Shown in pieces: positions 9,629 through 18,354 of a stretch of DNA of 18,688 nucleotides (its first letter is position 1; each line of letters starts with the position of its first letter). The DNA is from an uncultured Gemella sp. Lineage in GTDB: Bacteria; Bacillota; Bacilli; Staphylococcales; Gemellaceae. A program made the position numbers and the translations under genes. The stretch covers positions 1 to 18,688 of the forward strand of contig CAKMQO010000018.1 of the NCBI GenBank assembly GCA_927911695.1, in the 5' to 3' direction. The notes beneath the pieces are model-generated. The model saw only the letters and a list, made by a program, of their open reading frames with translations, was not told where the DNA came from and ran no database searches.

Positions 9629-10846
9629 TATTTTCTCTCCCCTCCTGTAATTTGTAGGAATCGATCCTCTAATGATGTATGTAGTTCACGAATAGTATCT
9701 AATTCTACATTGTTATTAACTAGATATGTAATAATACGAGCTTTCTCTTCACGATCAAGATTTTCAAAGACTAATCCATCGTTAGTTAACTCATATCTAA
9801 CACCTAATTCTCTCACTAATATTTCTGTTTTTTCTACATCATGTGTTTTTATTAATGTTTTAATAATTTCATCTGCTACTAGGTTTTCTAGTTTATCATC
9901 TGCAATGATTTTTCCTTTTTCGATTACGATAACTCTATCACAAACTTTTTCGATTTCATCTAGTAAGTGTGATGAAATTAAAATTGATACGCCAGTTGCT
10001 GCGATTTCTTTAAGCTTGTTACGGAAATCTTGAACTCCTTGTGGATCTAATCCATTTACAGGTTCATCAAGAATTAAAACTTTAGGGTCATTAAGCAACG
10101 CTTGAGCTAATCCTAAACGTTGGCGCATTCCTAGAGAATAAGTTTTAACTTTCTTTCTAATTACTTTCTTTAGTCCAACGAACTCCACTAACTCTTTCAT
10201 ACGTGCTCTTGTTACTTTTTTACCACAAACACGAGCAAATTGTTTTAAGTTAGACCATCCAGACATATAGTTATAAAACTCAGGTGTTTCAATCATCGCT
10301 CCAACTTCTTTAAGCATAGCAGTTTTACCTAAACCTAAAGGTTTTTCGAAACAATAAACATCACCTTTAGTCGTTTTAGTTAATCCTACCATCATTCTCA
10401 TTATGGTAGTCTTACCACTTCCATTTGGTCCCAGTAGTCCGATAATTTCACCTTCGTGCATGTCAAAAGTGATATCCTCAACTATTGTTTTTAATCCGAT
10501 GCGTTTTTTAAGTCCTAAAACCTCTAATACTACTGGACTTTCTTCCACTTCTTCTTTTTTTATTTCTTTTGCTTGTTCATTTTCAATTGCATGAACTAAC
10601 TCATTTCTGTCAAGTACAACTGTTTCAGCATGAGCATCTACTTCTTCACTTACAGTAGACATTACAACTGTTTCTTCAAGACTTGTTTGTTCATCATGCG
10701 GTTTTCTAGTATATGTAGATGAATTTTCTATATCTACTTGTTTTCTAATCTTTTCTAGTAAACTTGAATAATCATCCGATTTTTTACTATTTTTTTCCAA
10801 TTCATCATTACTTAATATATCTTTATTTTTTTTCTGAATTTGTCAT
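9628..10846 (-). CDS. ABC transporter ATP-binding protein with an acidic N-terminal extension (one frameshift)
   Basis: BcrA/CcmA-type ATPase energising the permease encoded next. Core marks: Walker A GPNGSGKTT, Q-loop replaced by the MIETPEFYNYM region usual for this subfamily, signature YSLGMRQRLGLAQALL, Walker B VLILDEPVNGLDP, and ISSHLLDEIEKVCDR with the switch histidine. The open frame begins with TTG at 10800, but the better start is ATG at 10846: removing one A from the A8 run (10826-10833) gives MTNSEKNKDILSNDELEKN and joins both parts, 405 residues in total. GAAAGGA lies upstream at a rather long 15 bases. About 100 residues before the ATPase domain are acidic and probably disordered, unlike the usual 5-residue lead; they hold two ETVV motifs 16 residues apart. 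A C-terminal accessory domain of about 80 residues follows the ATPase core. Confidence 0.88.
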
Positions 10847-10885
10847 TATTTGTAGAAGATTCCTTTCTTATAAATTTTCTTTTAT

Positions 10886-10914
10886 ATTATATCATATTTA
10901 TACTATTATTTCCA
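10886..10914 (-). promoter_or_regulatory. Promoter of the ABC transporter / AraC operon
   Basis: Minus strand TGGAAA (10914-10909), 17-base spacer, perfect TATAAT (10891-10886), 40 bases before the corrected ATG at 10846. Confidence 0.6.
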
Positions 10915-11313
10915 TTAAATAATGAATAATTATTTTTTATTTTACTACTTTCTTTCTTTACATATATCAAATCATAATTTAAGATTTTTTTATTTCTATA
11001 AATCCCTTAGTATTGTGAAAATTTGAAATCCTTTTATATCAACATTCATTGATTTTACATTTATTTATATTTTCTTAAAATTTTGATTATACTTGTACAT
11101 ACATTATTATAAAAATTCTAAAAATTAATATATAATAAATATACTTTTATCATAAGTATATTTATTGTTAAAATCCATATTTGTTTTTATATTAGCTTTT
11201 AGGAATAATAAAGTCTAAAAATTTTTATTACACATAAAATATACTTTTTCTCATTTACATAACCTCAGATGTCCCGTATACTTCAATCAAATTAAAAATT
11301 GTATTTAATTTTA
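10915..11313. other. AT-rich gene-free stretch with a perfect 13-bp inverted repeat
   Basis: About 400 bases between two divergent promoters with no credible coding frame on either strand. Its main structure is a perfect inverted repeat, AATAAATATACTT (11134-11146) and AAGTATATTTATT (11154-11166), around a 7-base TTATCAT centre. Neither side is a clear T tract, so it could be an operator, a weak terminator or the end of a small RNA. A slightly less AT-rich patch, CCTCAGATGTCCCGTATACT, is at 11264-11283; I cannot assign it. Confidence 0.5.
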
Positions 11314-11322
11314 TGATATAAT
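11314..11322 (+). promoter_or_regulatory. Extended -10 promoter of the cyclo-ligase gene
   Basis: TGATATAAT (11314-11322), that is TG-n-TATAAT, 21 bases before the TTG start at 11344. No recognisable -35 box. The leader would be very short, about 15 bases, including GAGGTGA. Confidence 0.6.
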
Positions 11323-11343
11323 ATAAATTGAGGTGAATATACT

Positions 11344-11909
11344 TTGAAAAAGAACTTAGAAAAAAATTTATTATCGAAAGAAACAATTTATCTGAAGATT
11401 ATAGAAATAATGCATCTGCTGAAATACTCTCTAAACTTGAAAACAACGAAATATTTATATCTGCAGAAAAAATATTCATTTTTGTAGGATTTGGTAGTGA
11501 AGTACCTACCCTATCATTTATAAATAAATGGATTGGTAAAAAGCAGATCTTTGTACCGAAAATTTATAACAAGATTATGAATCTAGTACATATAACATCT
11601 ATAGAAGACTTAACTCCAGGACACTTTGGAGTACTAGAACCTACTAGTCGTATCTATTATACTGGTGATATTGATTTAGTGATTACCCCTTCTATAGTAT
11701 TCGATAAAAACGGATATCGTCTTGGGTATGGAAAAGGGTACTATGATAAATATTTTGCAACAAATAAGCATAAGGCTAGCATCGGTTTATCATATGATAA
11801 GCTTCTTCAAGAAAAAGTCCCTACTGATAAATATGATAAAAAGGTAGACATTATAGTAACAGAGGAGCAAACATTAATAATTAATGAAAAATATAATAGT
11901 AACGACTAG
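11344..11909 (+). CDS. 5-formyltetrahydrofolate cyclo-ligase (one frameshift)
   Basis: Converts 5-formyl-THF to 5,10-methenyl-THF with ATP, recycling folate. The open frame with an ATG begins only at 11577, but the same frame is open upstream to 11352 and reads ELRKKFIIERNNLSEDYRNN, the family N-terminus. A TTG at 11344 with GAGGTGA before it gives MKK; adding one A in the A5 run at 11347-11351 produces MKKELRKKF and a 188-residue protein, the normal length. Family signatures: RLGYGKGYYDKYF (the ATP and substrate loop) and VPTDKYDKKVDIIVTE near the C-terminus. The last 26 bases overlap the start of the methyltransferase gene, so the two are co-transcribed. Known as YqgN in B. subtilis, MTHFS elsewhere. 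Confidence 0.92.
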
Positions 11910-12655
11910 CGTAAAAACAACACCCCAACTCAACACTAAGGCACAAAATCTTGCCAATGAATTAAATTTAAAATATATTATAAGAAATAAAAAAACAATT
12001 AAACAATTATTAGAGTCTGTTCAAGGCGTACTCGTTGTTTATAAAAACAAACTAAGTTATTTCGAAAATGATTCAGAATTGTTCTTTCACTTAGATACAA
12101 CTGCATTAAAAATAAAAAATTCGGACAATGAACCTCTAGTTGAGATAATTGGTAAAGAAAAAACAAAAAGTTCTAGATTGTACCATGGGTCTTGCAGGAG
12201 ACAGCATTCTCTTAAGCTATTACGGCCATAATGTTACTTCTCTAGAAAAAAATAATATTATACATCTTATTACAAGTAATGGTCTAAAACACTACGTTTC
12301 TCCTAACGAAGAGATAAACAAAGCTATGAGAAAAATAACAACTTATAACTTTGATTGCATAGAGTATTTAAAGAGAACACCTGATAATTCATTCGATATA
12401 ATATACTTTGATCCAATGTTTTCACATAATATAGCCGAATCTAACAATCTTTCAGGAATAACTCCTCTTGCCGATAATATTTTTCCATATAATGAATTTA
12501 TAAAAGAAGCATATCGTGTTGCAAGAGACAAGATTATTATTAAGGCTCATTTCAAAGACACTATATTTGAAAGATACAATTTCACAAGAATAATTAGAAA
12601 AAATACTAAATTCCATTTCGGATTCCTTAATACAAATCAAAAAACCAAAAACTAA
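11884..12655 (+). CDS. Class I SAM-dependent methyltransferase, YpiP/RsmJ-like (one frameshift)
   Basis: Two overlapping frames make one gene. The first (from ATG 11884) reads KNIIVTTSVKTTPQLNTKAQ and on to PLVEIIGKEK; the second carries the SAM-binding motif VLDCTMGLAGDSILLSYYG and the motif IV stretch FDIIYFDPMF, which resembles the DPMF/DPMY signature of the RsmJ family. Removing one A in either run at 12158-12169 joins them and gives 256 residues, as expected for Bacilli YpiP-type proteins. RsmJ methylates a guanosine of 16S rRNA in E. coli; the target of the Bacilli relatives is not settled to my knowledge. No strong ribosome binding site is near the start, which lies inside the cyclo-ligase gene, so coupling is likely. 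Its last codons form one arm of the terminator. Confidence 0.85.
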
Positions 12656-12681
12656 GCATTAAAGCTTAATTTTTGGTTTTT
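12640..12681. terminator. Bidirectional terminator shared by convergent genes
   Basis: An 18-bp stem with one mismatch: 12640-12657 pairs with 12664-12681 around a 6-base loop; A runs precede and T runs follow on both strands. The stop codon of the plus-strand methyltransferase (12653-12655) lies in the left arm, and that of the minus-strand UPF0223 gene (12659-12661) lies in the loop. The arms therefore also encode the last residues of both proteins (QKTKN and EKPKIKL). Confidence 0.85.
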
Positions 12682-12925
12682 CATTTTTCATTTCTTTTAC
12701 AGCTTGATAACCATCATATCCAGTAATTTCTTTAAATTCACGATATAACGTATTTTCCTCAGACTTAGCTCGAACTACACTCTTAAATGCTTTATATGCA
12801 GATTTAAACTCTGTAAGTTCCACCCCTGTCAAATAACATTCTTCAATTAAATCTAAAAATTTAATAATAATAGTTATCTCATCAGTATTGTATAATGTAT
12901 AATCTATCGGATAATTAAATTCCAT
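12659..12925 (-). CDS. UPF0223 family protein (YktA-like)
   Basis: 88-residue soluble helical protein. FNYPIDYTLYNTDEITIIIK matches the typical beginning of UPF0223 (YPLDYxWSTEEI), followed by the helical LTEFKSAYKAFKSVVRAKSEE and YREFKEITGYDGYQAVKEM, all in the family order and at family length. Function is unknown in the family. It follows the response regulator by 7 bases, with a modest AGGTAGAG site, so both are one transcript. I see nothing in it to link it to signalling beyond this arrangement. Confidence 0.88.
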   Translation of the reverse strand: MEFNYPIDYTLYNTDEITIIIKFLDLIEECYLTGVELTEFKSAYKAFKSVVRAKSEENTLYREFKEITGYDGYQAVKEMKNEKPKIKL

Positions 12926-12932
12926 ACTCTAC

Positions 12933-13607
12933 CTACTCAAATGTGTATCCAACACCACGAACCGTTCTTAGATTTTTATCGTAACCAATTTTTCTTAATT
13001 CTTTTCTTAATCCGGAAATATAAACCTCAATAGCATTAATAGTTGTTTCTGAATCAACACCCCATACACGATCGAAGATTTCTTCTTTTTCCAGTACGAT
13101 ATTATTATTGATTACAAAGAATGATAATAATTCAAGGTATTTTCCTTTAATAGTGTCTAATGAACCTCCATTTGAAGATACCAATTCATTTTTAAGATCT
13201 AATACTAAATCTTTATAAGTAATTTCATTCTCACCTTTTAGGTTACTTTCACGTTGAAGTAAGTTTGACATTGTTGTCAATAAAAGAGAAGCATCCGCTA
13301 CACGTGGTAGATATTCTGTTACTCTATGCTTCATAACTCTAGCCTTTTCTTCTGTTGATTCAGCTATAGTTATTACAATTACTGGTGTTTTAAGTTCTTT
13401 TTCTTCACGAATGTAATCTAGTAGATCTATTCCGCCCATTCCTGGTAAAATACTATCAGCTATAACAAAATCATACACGTTCTCATTTATAAGTTTTTGT
13501 CCATCTAATCCATTATAACAAACATCCGCATCAAATTTTTCTGAAATTGCAGCTCTCAATGATGCAGCTAATAATTTGTCATCTTCTACAATAAGCGCTT
13601 TAAGCAT
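12933..13607 (-). CDS. OmpR-family response regulator, CiaR-like, with a degenerate receiver
   Basis: Receiver domain (about 1-115) plus winged-helix DNA-binding domain. The acidic pocket VEDD and the phosphorylatable Asp51 (IADSILPGMGG) are present, as is the conserved Thr in VITIAES. But the usual GADDYLTKPF is HRVTEYLPRVAD: the conserved lysine is arginine, the next proline is valine, and the DD is lost. The C-terminal half (EIFDRVWGVDSETTINAIEV, then RKELRKIGYDKNLRTVRGVG) resembles CiaR of streptococci. No histidine kinase gene is next to it; the neighbours are UPF0223 and a VanZ gene. I place the start at ATG 13607 with AAAGGAGGAG before it; a TTG one codon earlier (13610) is possible. 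It may work without phosphorylation or with a kinase encoded elsewhere. Confidence 0.85.
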   Translation of the reverse strand: MLKALIVEDDKLLAASLRAAISEKFDADVCYNGLDGQKLINENVYDFVIADSILPGMGGIDLLDYIREEKELKTPVIVITIAESTEEKARVMKHRVTEYLPRVADASLLLTTMSNLLQRESNLKGENEITYKDLVLDLKNELVSSNGGSLDTIKGKYLELLSFFVINNNIVLEKEEIFDRVWGVDSETTINAIEVYISGLRKELRKIGYDKNLRTVRGVGYTFE

Positions 13608-13649
13608 CAATAACTCCTCCTTTTATTTTTTATTCATCTAAATAATTAT

Positions 13650-13677
13650 TTTATATCTTTTCTAAAAAAAAATACAA
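13650..13677 (-). promoter_or_regulatory. Possible promoter of the response regulator gene
   Basis: Minus strand TTGTAT (13677-13672), 16-base spacer that is mostly T, TATAAA (13655-13650), 43 bases before the ATG. Confidence 0.45.
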
Positions 13678-13699
13678 CTAAAAACCACAATATTTTTTA

Positions 13700-14102
13700 C
13701 TATTTTTTAATTATAAGAAAATATACAATACTTGAAACTAATATTCCTACTAAAGCCCCACTACTATCTATTAATACATCAACAATATTTCCATCTCTAC
13801 CTGGTACAAAAGTTTGATGAAATTCATCGCTTGAGGCGTAGATAATAGAAAACAAGAAACTTAATATACCAGTTTTTTTTTAAATCTTTTATATTGTTAT
13901 TTTCTATAAACAAATTCGATAAATATGAAAATGAGAAAAATCCCAAAGTCATATATTCACTAAAGTGACCTAATTTTCTTATGATTAAATCATTAGAAAT
14001 CTTTGATGATTCCTCTCCAGGTTGACTAGAAAATAAAAATATCACTAGGCAAACTAAAATTAATATTATTAATGAAAAGTATTTCTTATATAAAAGTTTA
14101 AT
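13700..14102 (-). CDS. VanZ-like membrane protein (one frameshift, unusual start)
   Basis: Small membrane protein of the VanZ family; VanZ itself gives low-level teicoplanin resistance, but most family members have no known role. The first part reads FLFSSQPGEESSKISN and RKLGHFSEYMTLGFF, the family's first conserved blocks. The frame breaks in the T9 run at 13873-13881. Removing one base continues into IIYASSDEFHQTFVPGRDG and DVLIDSSGALVGILV, the VanZ signature, ending with a last membrane helix. The restored product is about 133 residues. No ATG, GTG or TTG is available at the family's start; AGGAG lies 8 bases before an in-frame ATT at 14102 (then KLLYKKYFSLIILILVCLV, the first membrane helix). 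Either ATT is the start, or the base is a sequence error for ATG. Confidence 0.82.
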
Positions 14103-14364
14103 AAAAATTTCTCCTTAGTATTTATTTTAATATTTTTTTCCTACTTTCTATCATACCATATTATTCTAATAAATGGTAATATTTGTAAGTAAAATAACCA
14201 AGAAAATACTTTTAACATTCTACTAACCATCTAAAAAACACAATATTTTCTTCAAATTACTCATATAATGAAATTTATAAATATTTATTATAACAAAATT
14301 TAATTTCATAAAGCTTTAAACATCCTATCTCTAAACATTTCTCAACAAAAATATAAAAATATTG
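14103..14364. other. Intergenic region between VanZ and DUF1904 genes
   Basis: About 300 AT-rich bases (to the DUF1904 gene) between divergent genes. It holds the VanZ ribosome binding site at about 14111-14115 and the extended -10 promoter of the DUF1904 gene. I see no further gene, repeat or structure. Confidence 0.6.
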
Positions 14365-14373
14365 TGATATAAT
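14365..14373 (+). promoter_or_regulatory. Extended -10 promoter of the DUF1904 gene
   Basis: TGATATAAT (14365-14373), a TG-n-TATAAT element, 34 bases before the ATG. No clear -35 box. The same TGATATAAT string is at the cyclo-ligase promoter. Confidence 0.6.
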
Positions 14374-14407
14374 TATAGTAAACGAATTCAAATAATGGAG
14401 GTCTATT

Positions 14408-14725
14408 ATGCCACGTATAGTTGCTAGAGGATTTAAAAAAGAAGATTTAAAAAAAGTTAGCGCTGAACTTTTCGATACTATTGCTGAAATAATCGAAAGA
14501 CCACGCGAAGCATTCACATTAGATTTAATTGAAAGTGTTGCTATTCTTGATGGAGAAGAAATCAGCAGAGCAAACTTAGAAATCGGTTGGGTTCACCGTC
14601 CAGTTGAAGTTTGCGAAAAAGTCGCTACTGCTGTTAATGAACTTTTCAAACCACTTGGTTATGAAACAGTTATGATTTCATTCAAAGACATTGATTTAGC
14701 ATACGAATTTGTATTCAAAAAATAA
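14408..14725 (+). CDS. DUF1904 family protein
   Basis: 105 residues, starting MPRIVARGFKKEDLKKVSAE and including RPREAFTLDLIESVAILDGE, the pattern of the DUF1904 family. Function unknown. The proline directly after the initiator methionine and the alternating strand-helix pattern recall the tautomerase (4-OT/MIF) superfamily, where Pro-1 is the catalytic base; that link is my inference. GGAGG lies 7 bases before the ATG. It is a single-gene unit with its own promoter and a strong bidirectional terminator after it. Intact. Confidence 0.8.
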   Translation: MPRIVARGFKKEDLKKVSAELFDTIAEIIERPREAFTLDLIESVAILDGEEISRANLEIGWVHRPVEVCEKVATAVNELFKPLGYETVMISFKDIDLAYEFVFKK

Positions 14726-14730
14726 TTATT

Positions 14731-14792
14731 AAAAAGAAGTGACTCGAAAAATCAGGTTCAACCGAATCCTGATTTTCGAATCACTCTTTTTT
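14731..14792. terminator. Strong bidirectional terminator between DUF1904 and the ABC exporter
   Basis: Long stem: AGTGACTCGAAAAATCAGG (14738-14756) pairs with CCTGATTTTCGAATCACT (14768-14785) with one bulge or mismatch; an AAAAAG run lies to the left and CTTTTTTT to the right. It serves the convergent plus-strand DUF1904 gene and the minus-strand exporter gene ending at 14792. Confidence 0.85.
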
Positions 14793-16527
14793 TATCCTTT
14801 TACTTGAGTTTCATACATTTTTTTGTAACTTCCCTCGAGAGCTAATAATTGTTCGTGTGTTCCACTTTCAATTACTTTCCCTTTTCTAAGGACATAAATC
14901 ATATCAGCATTTTTTATCGTCGATAATCTATGAGCTATTATAAGTGTTGTTCGTCCTTGTTTTAATTCTTCTATAGCTCGACTTACATTTTGTTCTGTTT
15001 CGCTATCGATATTAGCTGTCGATTCATCAAGAATCAAAATCTTAGGATCCTTAGCTAACGCTCTAGCTAAACAGATAAGTTGTTTCTCACCCGTAGAAAA
15101 GTTATTTCCACCTACTTCTACTTTTGAGTCTAACGAACGATTTTCTAATATGAAATCTCCTCCAACTCTAGCCAAGGCCTCTCTGGCAATCTTTTCATCA
15201 TTTGAAGTAGTAATATTTTCAAGTAAAGTCCCTTCAAATAAAAATGAATCCTGAAGTACTATAGCCGTTTTTTCTCTTAGATACTCCTTACTATAATCAT
15301 TTATATTTCTACCATTATTAGGACATTACCTTTAGTCGCACTGTAAAACTTAACAATTAAGTTCATAATAGTACTCTTACCGCTTCCCGTATGTCCTACA
15401 AAGGCGACAGTTTGATTTTCTTTAATTTCAAGATTTAAATCTCGAAGAACATAAAAAATCATCTTTATAAGAAAAAATACACATCTTCAAAATTTAATAT
15501 TTCCTCGGAAATCATCCTCGGTAATATCGTTACGACTATTTTCCTCAACTTCTAACTTAAGTATCTCTTGAATATTTATAGCCGCACCTTGCGCTCTAAT
15601 ATAATTAGAAATCCCCATCGTAAAGTCTGCGATTCTATAAATAATATCAGTAGTATAATTTATAAATAGATATACCATACCCAATGTAATACCATAAACA
15701 TTATTAAAATGTGAATACGAATAGTAATAAACAATACCTATGAAAATCACTATTCTAAATACTCCAGTTATATTATGAAGTAATAGACTATCTACTAGAT
15801 TTAATTTTTTCCAATATTTATAGCGCTCTTCATTGTGTTTATTCCAATCTTCAATACTCTCTTTTTCTTTATTGAAGGCTTTAATAATTTCTAAATTTTG
15901 ATAATTTTCATTTATAATTCCATTACTTTGAGAAAATTTTCTTCTATATCCTTTAATACTATCGATTGATAATTTATTATATAATTTCAAAACAATATAC
16001 ATCACAGGAAATAGTGCTAACATAAATAAGCCAAAGCGAAAATCAACATAGAATAACACCATATAAGAGAAAATTATCTTTAAAGTTATTATTAAGATTT
16101 GAACAAATGTTGAAACAAAAAATGTTCTAATTTGGTTAACATCACTAGTTATCCTAGATACTACAGAACCAGCTGGCATATTATCAAAATACTTGATAGG
16201 TAGACTTTGTATATGATCATATACTTGCATCTGAATTCTAACATAGACTTCATTAGCCCCCTTCACTAAGTAAATATTTCTAATATAGTTCGATATACCT
16301 GAACACAGTAGTATAAGCCCATACCCAGCTACTACGATTAATGATTTCAAAATTATCTGTTGTGTTAAATCCCCACTTATTCCATCAAATACTTTCGATA
16401 ATACGTATACTCCTGCTACACCTAAACCGACATTTAGCAATGAAAAAACAAAACCAAGGACATATGATTTTTTGGCATGTTTCATATAAGGAAGAAATTG
16501 AAATAATGGATGTTTAGTTTTCATCAT
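14792..16527 (-). CDS. Heterodimeric ABC exporter subunit with the canonical Walker B (BmrD/LmrD-like; four frameshifts)
   Basis: Half transporter: six-helix ABC exporter membrane domain (about residues 1-310) followed by an ATPase domain. It forms the second half of a multidrug-type exporter with the gene just upstream, which it overlaps by 14 bases; AAGGAGG precedes ATG 16527. The continuous frame ends at about 15487 after GNIKF. Removing one T each (minus strand) at 15489-15492, 15472-15477 and 15453-15458 and adding one A near 15312-15320 restores FEDVYFSYKDDFYVLRDLN, Walker A GHTGSGKST and VLQDSFLFEGTLLENI, then continues to the end. The protein becomes 577 residues, the normal length. 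The signature loop is NNFSTGEKQL instead of LSGGQ, and Walker B is ILILDES with the catalytic glutamate, the pattern of the BmrD/LmrD/TM288 side. Confidence 0.88.
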
Positions 16528-18280
16528 CTTCTACCTCCTTATTTTGATAATCATCTAGTTGCTTATACCAATCGCAACATTCTAATAATTCTTCATGCGT
16601 CCCTGAATTTAATATTTTTCCATTATCTAATACAACTATCTTATCCGCATGTCTCACCGCTGAAATTCTGTGAGCTACGATGATATTCGTCTTACCTTCT
16701 CGATTTTTCTTTATATTTTCTATAATTGTTTTTTCAGTGTTAGAGTCCACCGCGCTTAAACTATCATCCAGTATTAATATTTCTGGATTAGATAACAACG
16801 CTCTAGCTATACCAAGTCGTTGTTTCTGTCCACCAGAAAGTGACAACCCATTCTCACCAACTAACGTATCGATACCATCTTTGAATCTACTAATATCCTT
16901 TTTAATATCAGCTTGTTCTAGCACTTCTTCTAATCTATCCTCTTGTTCATATCTATAGAATAGTACATTTTCTTTTTATAGATTTCGAGAATAATTGATA
17001 TTCCTGTGGTGCATATCCTATCTTAGCCCTTACAGAATAATCATAGTAACGTTCAATACCTTTTCCATCAAGAAGCAAAGTATTTTCATTTACTGGATAT
17101 AAGTCGTAACAATTGTTTAATAAAAGTCGTTTTACCACTTCCTGTTTTCCCTACAACCCCTATTGTTTCACCTTTATTTATCGTAAAATTAATATTCTCT
17201 AAGACATTATTACCCTCTTCATAACCGAAGTTAAAATCTTTAAATTCTATACTACTATTAAATTCAAAATTACTTTCGGCTAGTTCATTATTAACATCAG
17301 CTTTTATATCTGAAATTTCTAGGATTCTTTTTGTACCTTGACGAACTTCTATAATCATAATAACTAATTCAGATAAAGCAATGTACGGCCACTGAATCAT
17401 ACCTATAACTACACAAACTGAGATCAATTCTCCTAGCGTCATCATCCCTAGATTAATAAAATAGAAACCACCAGCTACAGCTATAATATAACTTGTAGCT
17501 AAGGATACAGTATTCAATGGCTGATAAACAAGAGTTCTCTTCATGTATTTTTCGTTGCTTTTAGCATAACTTCTAAGTTTTCCTACAAAACTATTCCTAA
17601 CCTTATCCAACAGACTATATGCTCTTATCACTCGAATACCTTTAACATTTTCTAAAGTCTCTTCTGTAATTTCATCCATAGTTTTCGCCATTTTGTTATA
17701 ATATTTTTCTTGTACTTTTCGTCTGCTAACTAAATAAACAGTTTGTATGACTAACGGTATGTGGATTAACAATAAATATATAAAATTCGATTTGTTAAAT
17801 ATAAGTATACTTATAAATAAATTGTAAATTATTCCATCAAAAATCAATAGGATACCGTACCCAAAAAGCGGTGCAATATAATTTGTAATATCGTTAGTAG
17901 ATCTACTAATTACCTCACCTATACTAAACTTGTTAAAAAACACAGGAGTATGTCCATAAATATCATGTTGGATATCATACGTCATATCTTTAATAATCTT
18001 ATCATAACCTATAAACGTGTAGTATTCTTTAAAGAAATAGACTATATATAATGCGATCCCAGCTAAGATTATTCTAAGAATTTCATTAACTACACCATTA
18101 AAATCAATATTACCACTCGCTATACCATCAACAATATAACTCAATCTATCAGTTGGATATAACGTAAAATAATAAGATGCTATCGAAACTACCAACGCAA
18201 TTATTATACGTTTTTTTATCTCTATATATAAGACGAGCTATCTTATTTAATATTTGTTTATTATTTATCGTTGCGTTCAC
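16514..18280 (-). CDS. Heterodimeric ABC exporter subunit with a degenerate Walker B (BmrC/LmrC-like; three frameshifts)
   Basis: First half of the exporter pair. GTG 18280 follows GGAAGAGGGTGA and reads NATINNKQILNKIARLIYRD, then the frame breaks in the T7 run at 18211-18217. Removing one base gives DKKRIIIALVVSIASYYF. Two more extra bases, near 17096-17103 and in the T5 run at 16973-16977, are needed to pass QLLRLYPVNENT and SKSIKENVLFY. The sum is 587 residues, the usual length. Walker A is GKTGSGKTT, the signature is the canonical LSLSGGQKQRLG, and Walker B is ILILDDS: aspartate in place of the catalytic glutamate, as in BmrC, LmrC and TM287. Hence one ATP site of the dimer should be degenerate. 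Substrates of such pairs are drugs or lipids; I cannot say which here. Confidence 0.88.
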
Positions 18281-18322
18281 TTATTCACCCTCTTCCTTCT
18301 AGAATTCAATATATTTTTAATA

Positions 18323-18331
18323 ATTATAACA
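18323..18331 (-). promoter_or_regulatory. Extended -10 promoter of the ABC exporter operon
   Basis: Minus strand TGTTATAAT (18331-18323), a TG-n-TATAAT element about 43 bases before the GTG start; the -35 region is poor. Confidence 0.6.
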
Positions 18332-18354
18332 CATTTATCTTTTAAGGTTTAATG

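Noticed and set aside
11101..11170. CRISPR-like or transposon-end repeat in the AT-rich region
   Set aside because: There is just one inverted repeat, with no spaced direct repeats, no transposase frame and no target duplication.
14275..14517. 80-codon minus-strand frame overlapping the DUF1904 start
   Set aside because: It is antisense to a well-supported gene and its promoter, with no ribosome binding site.
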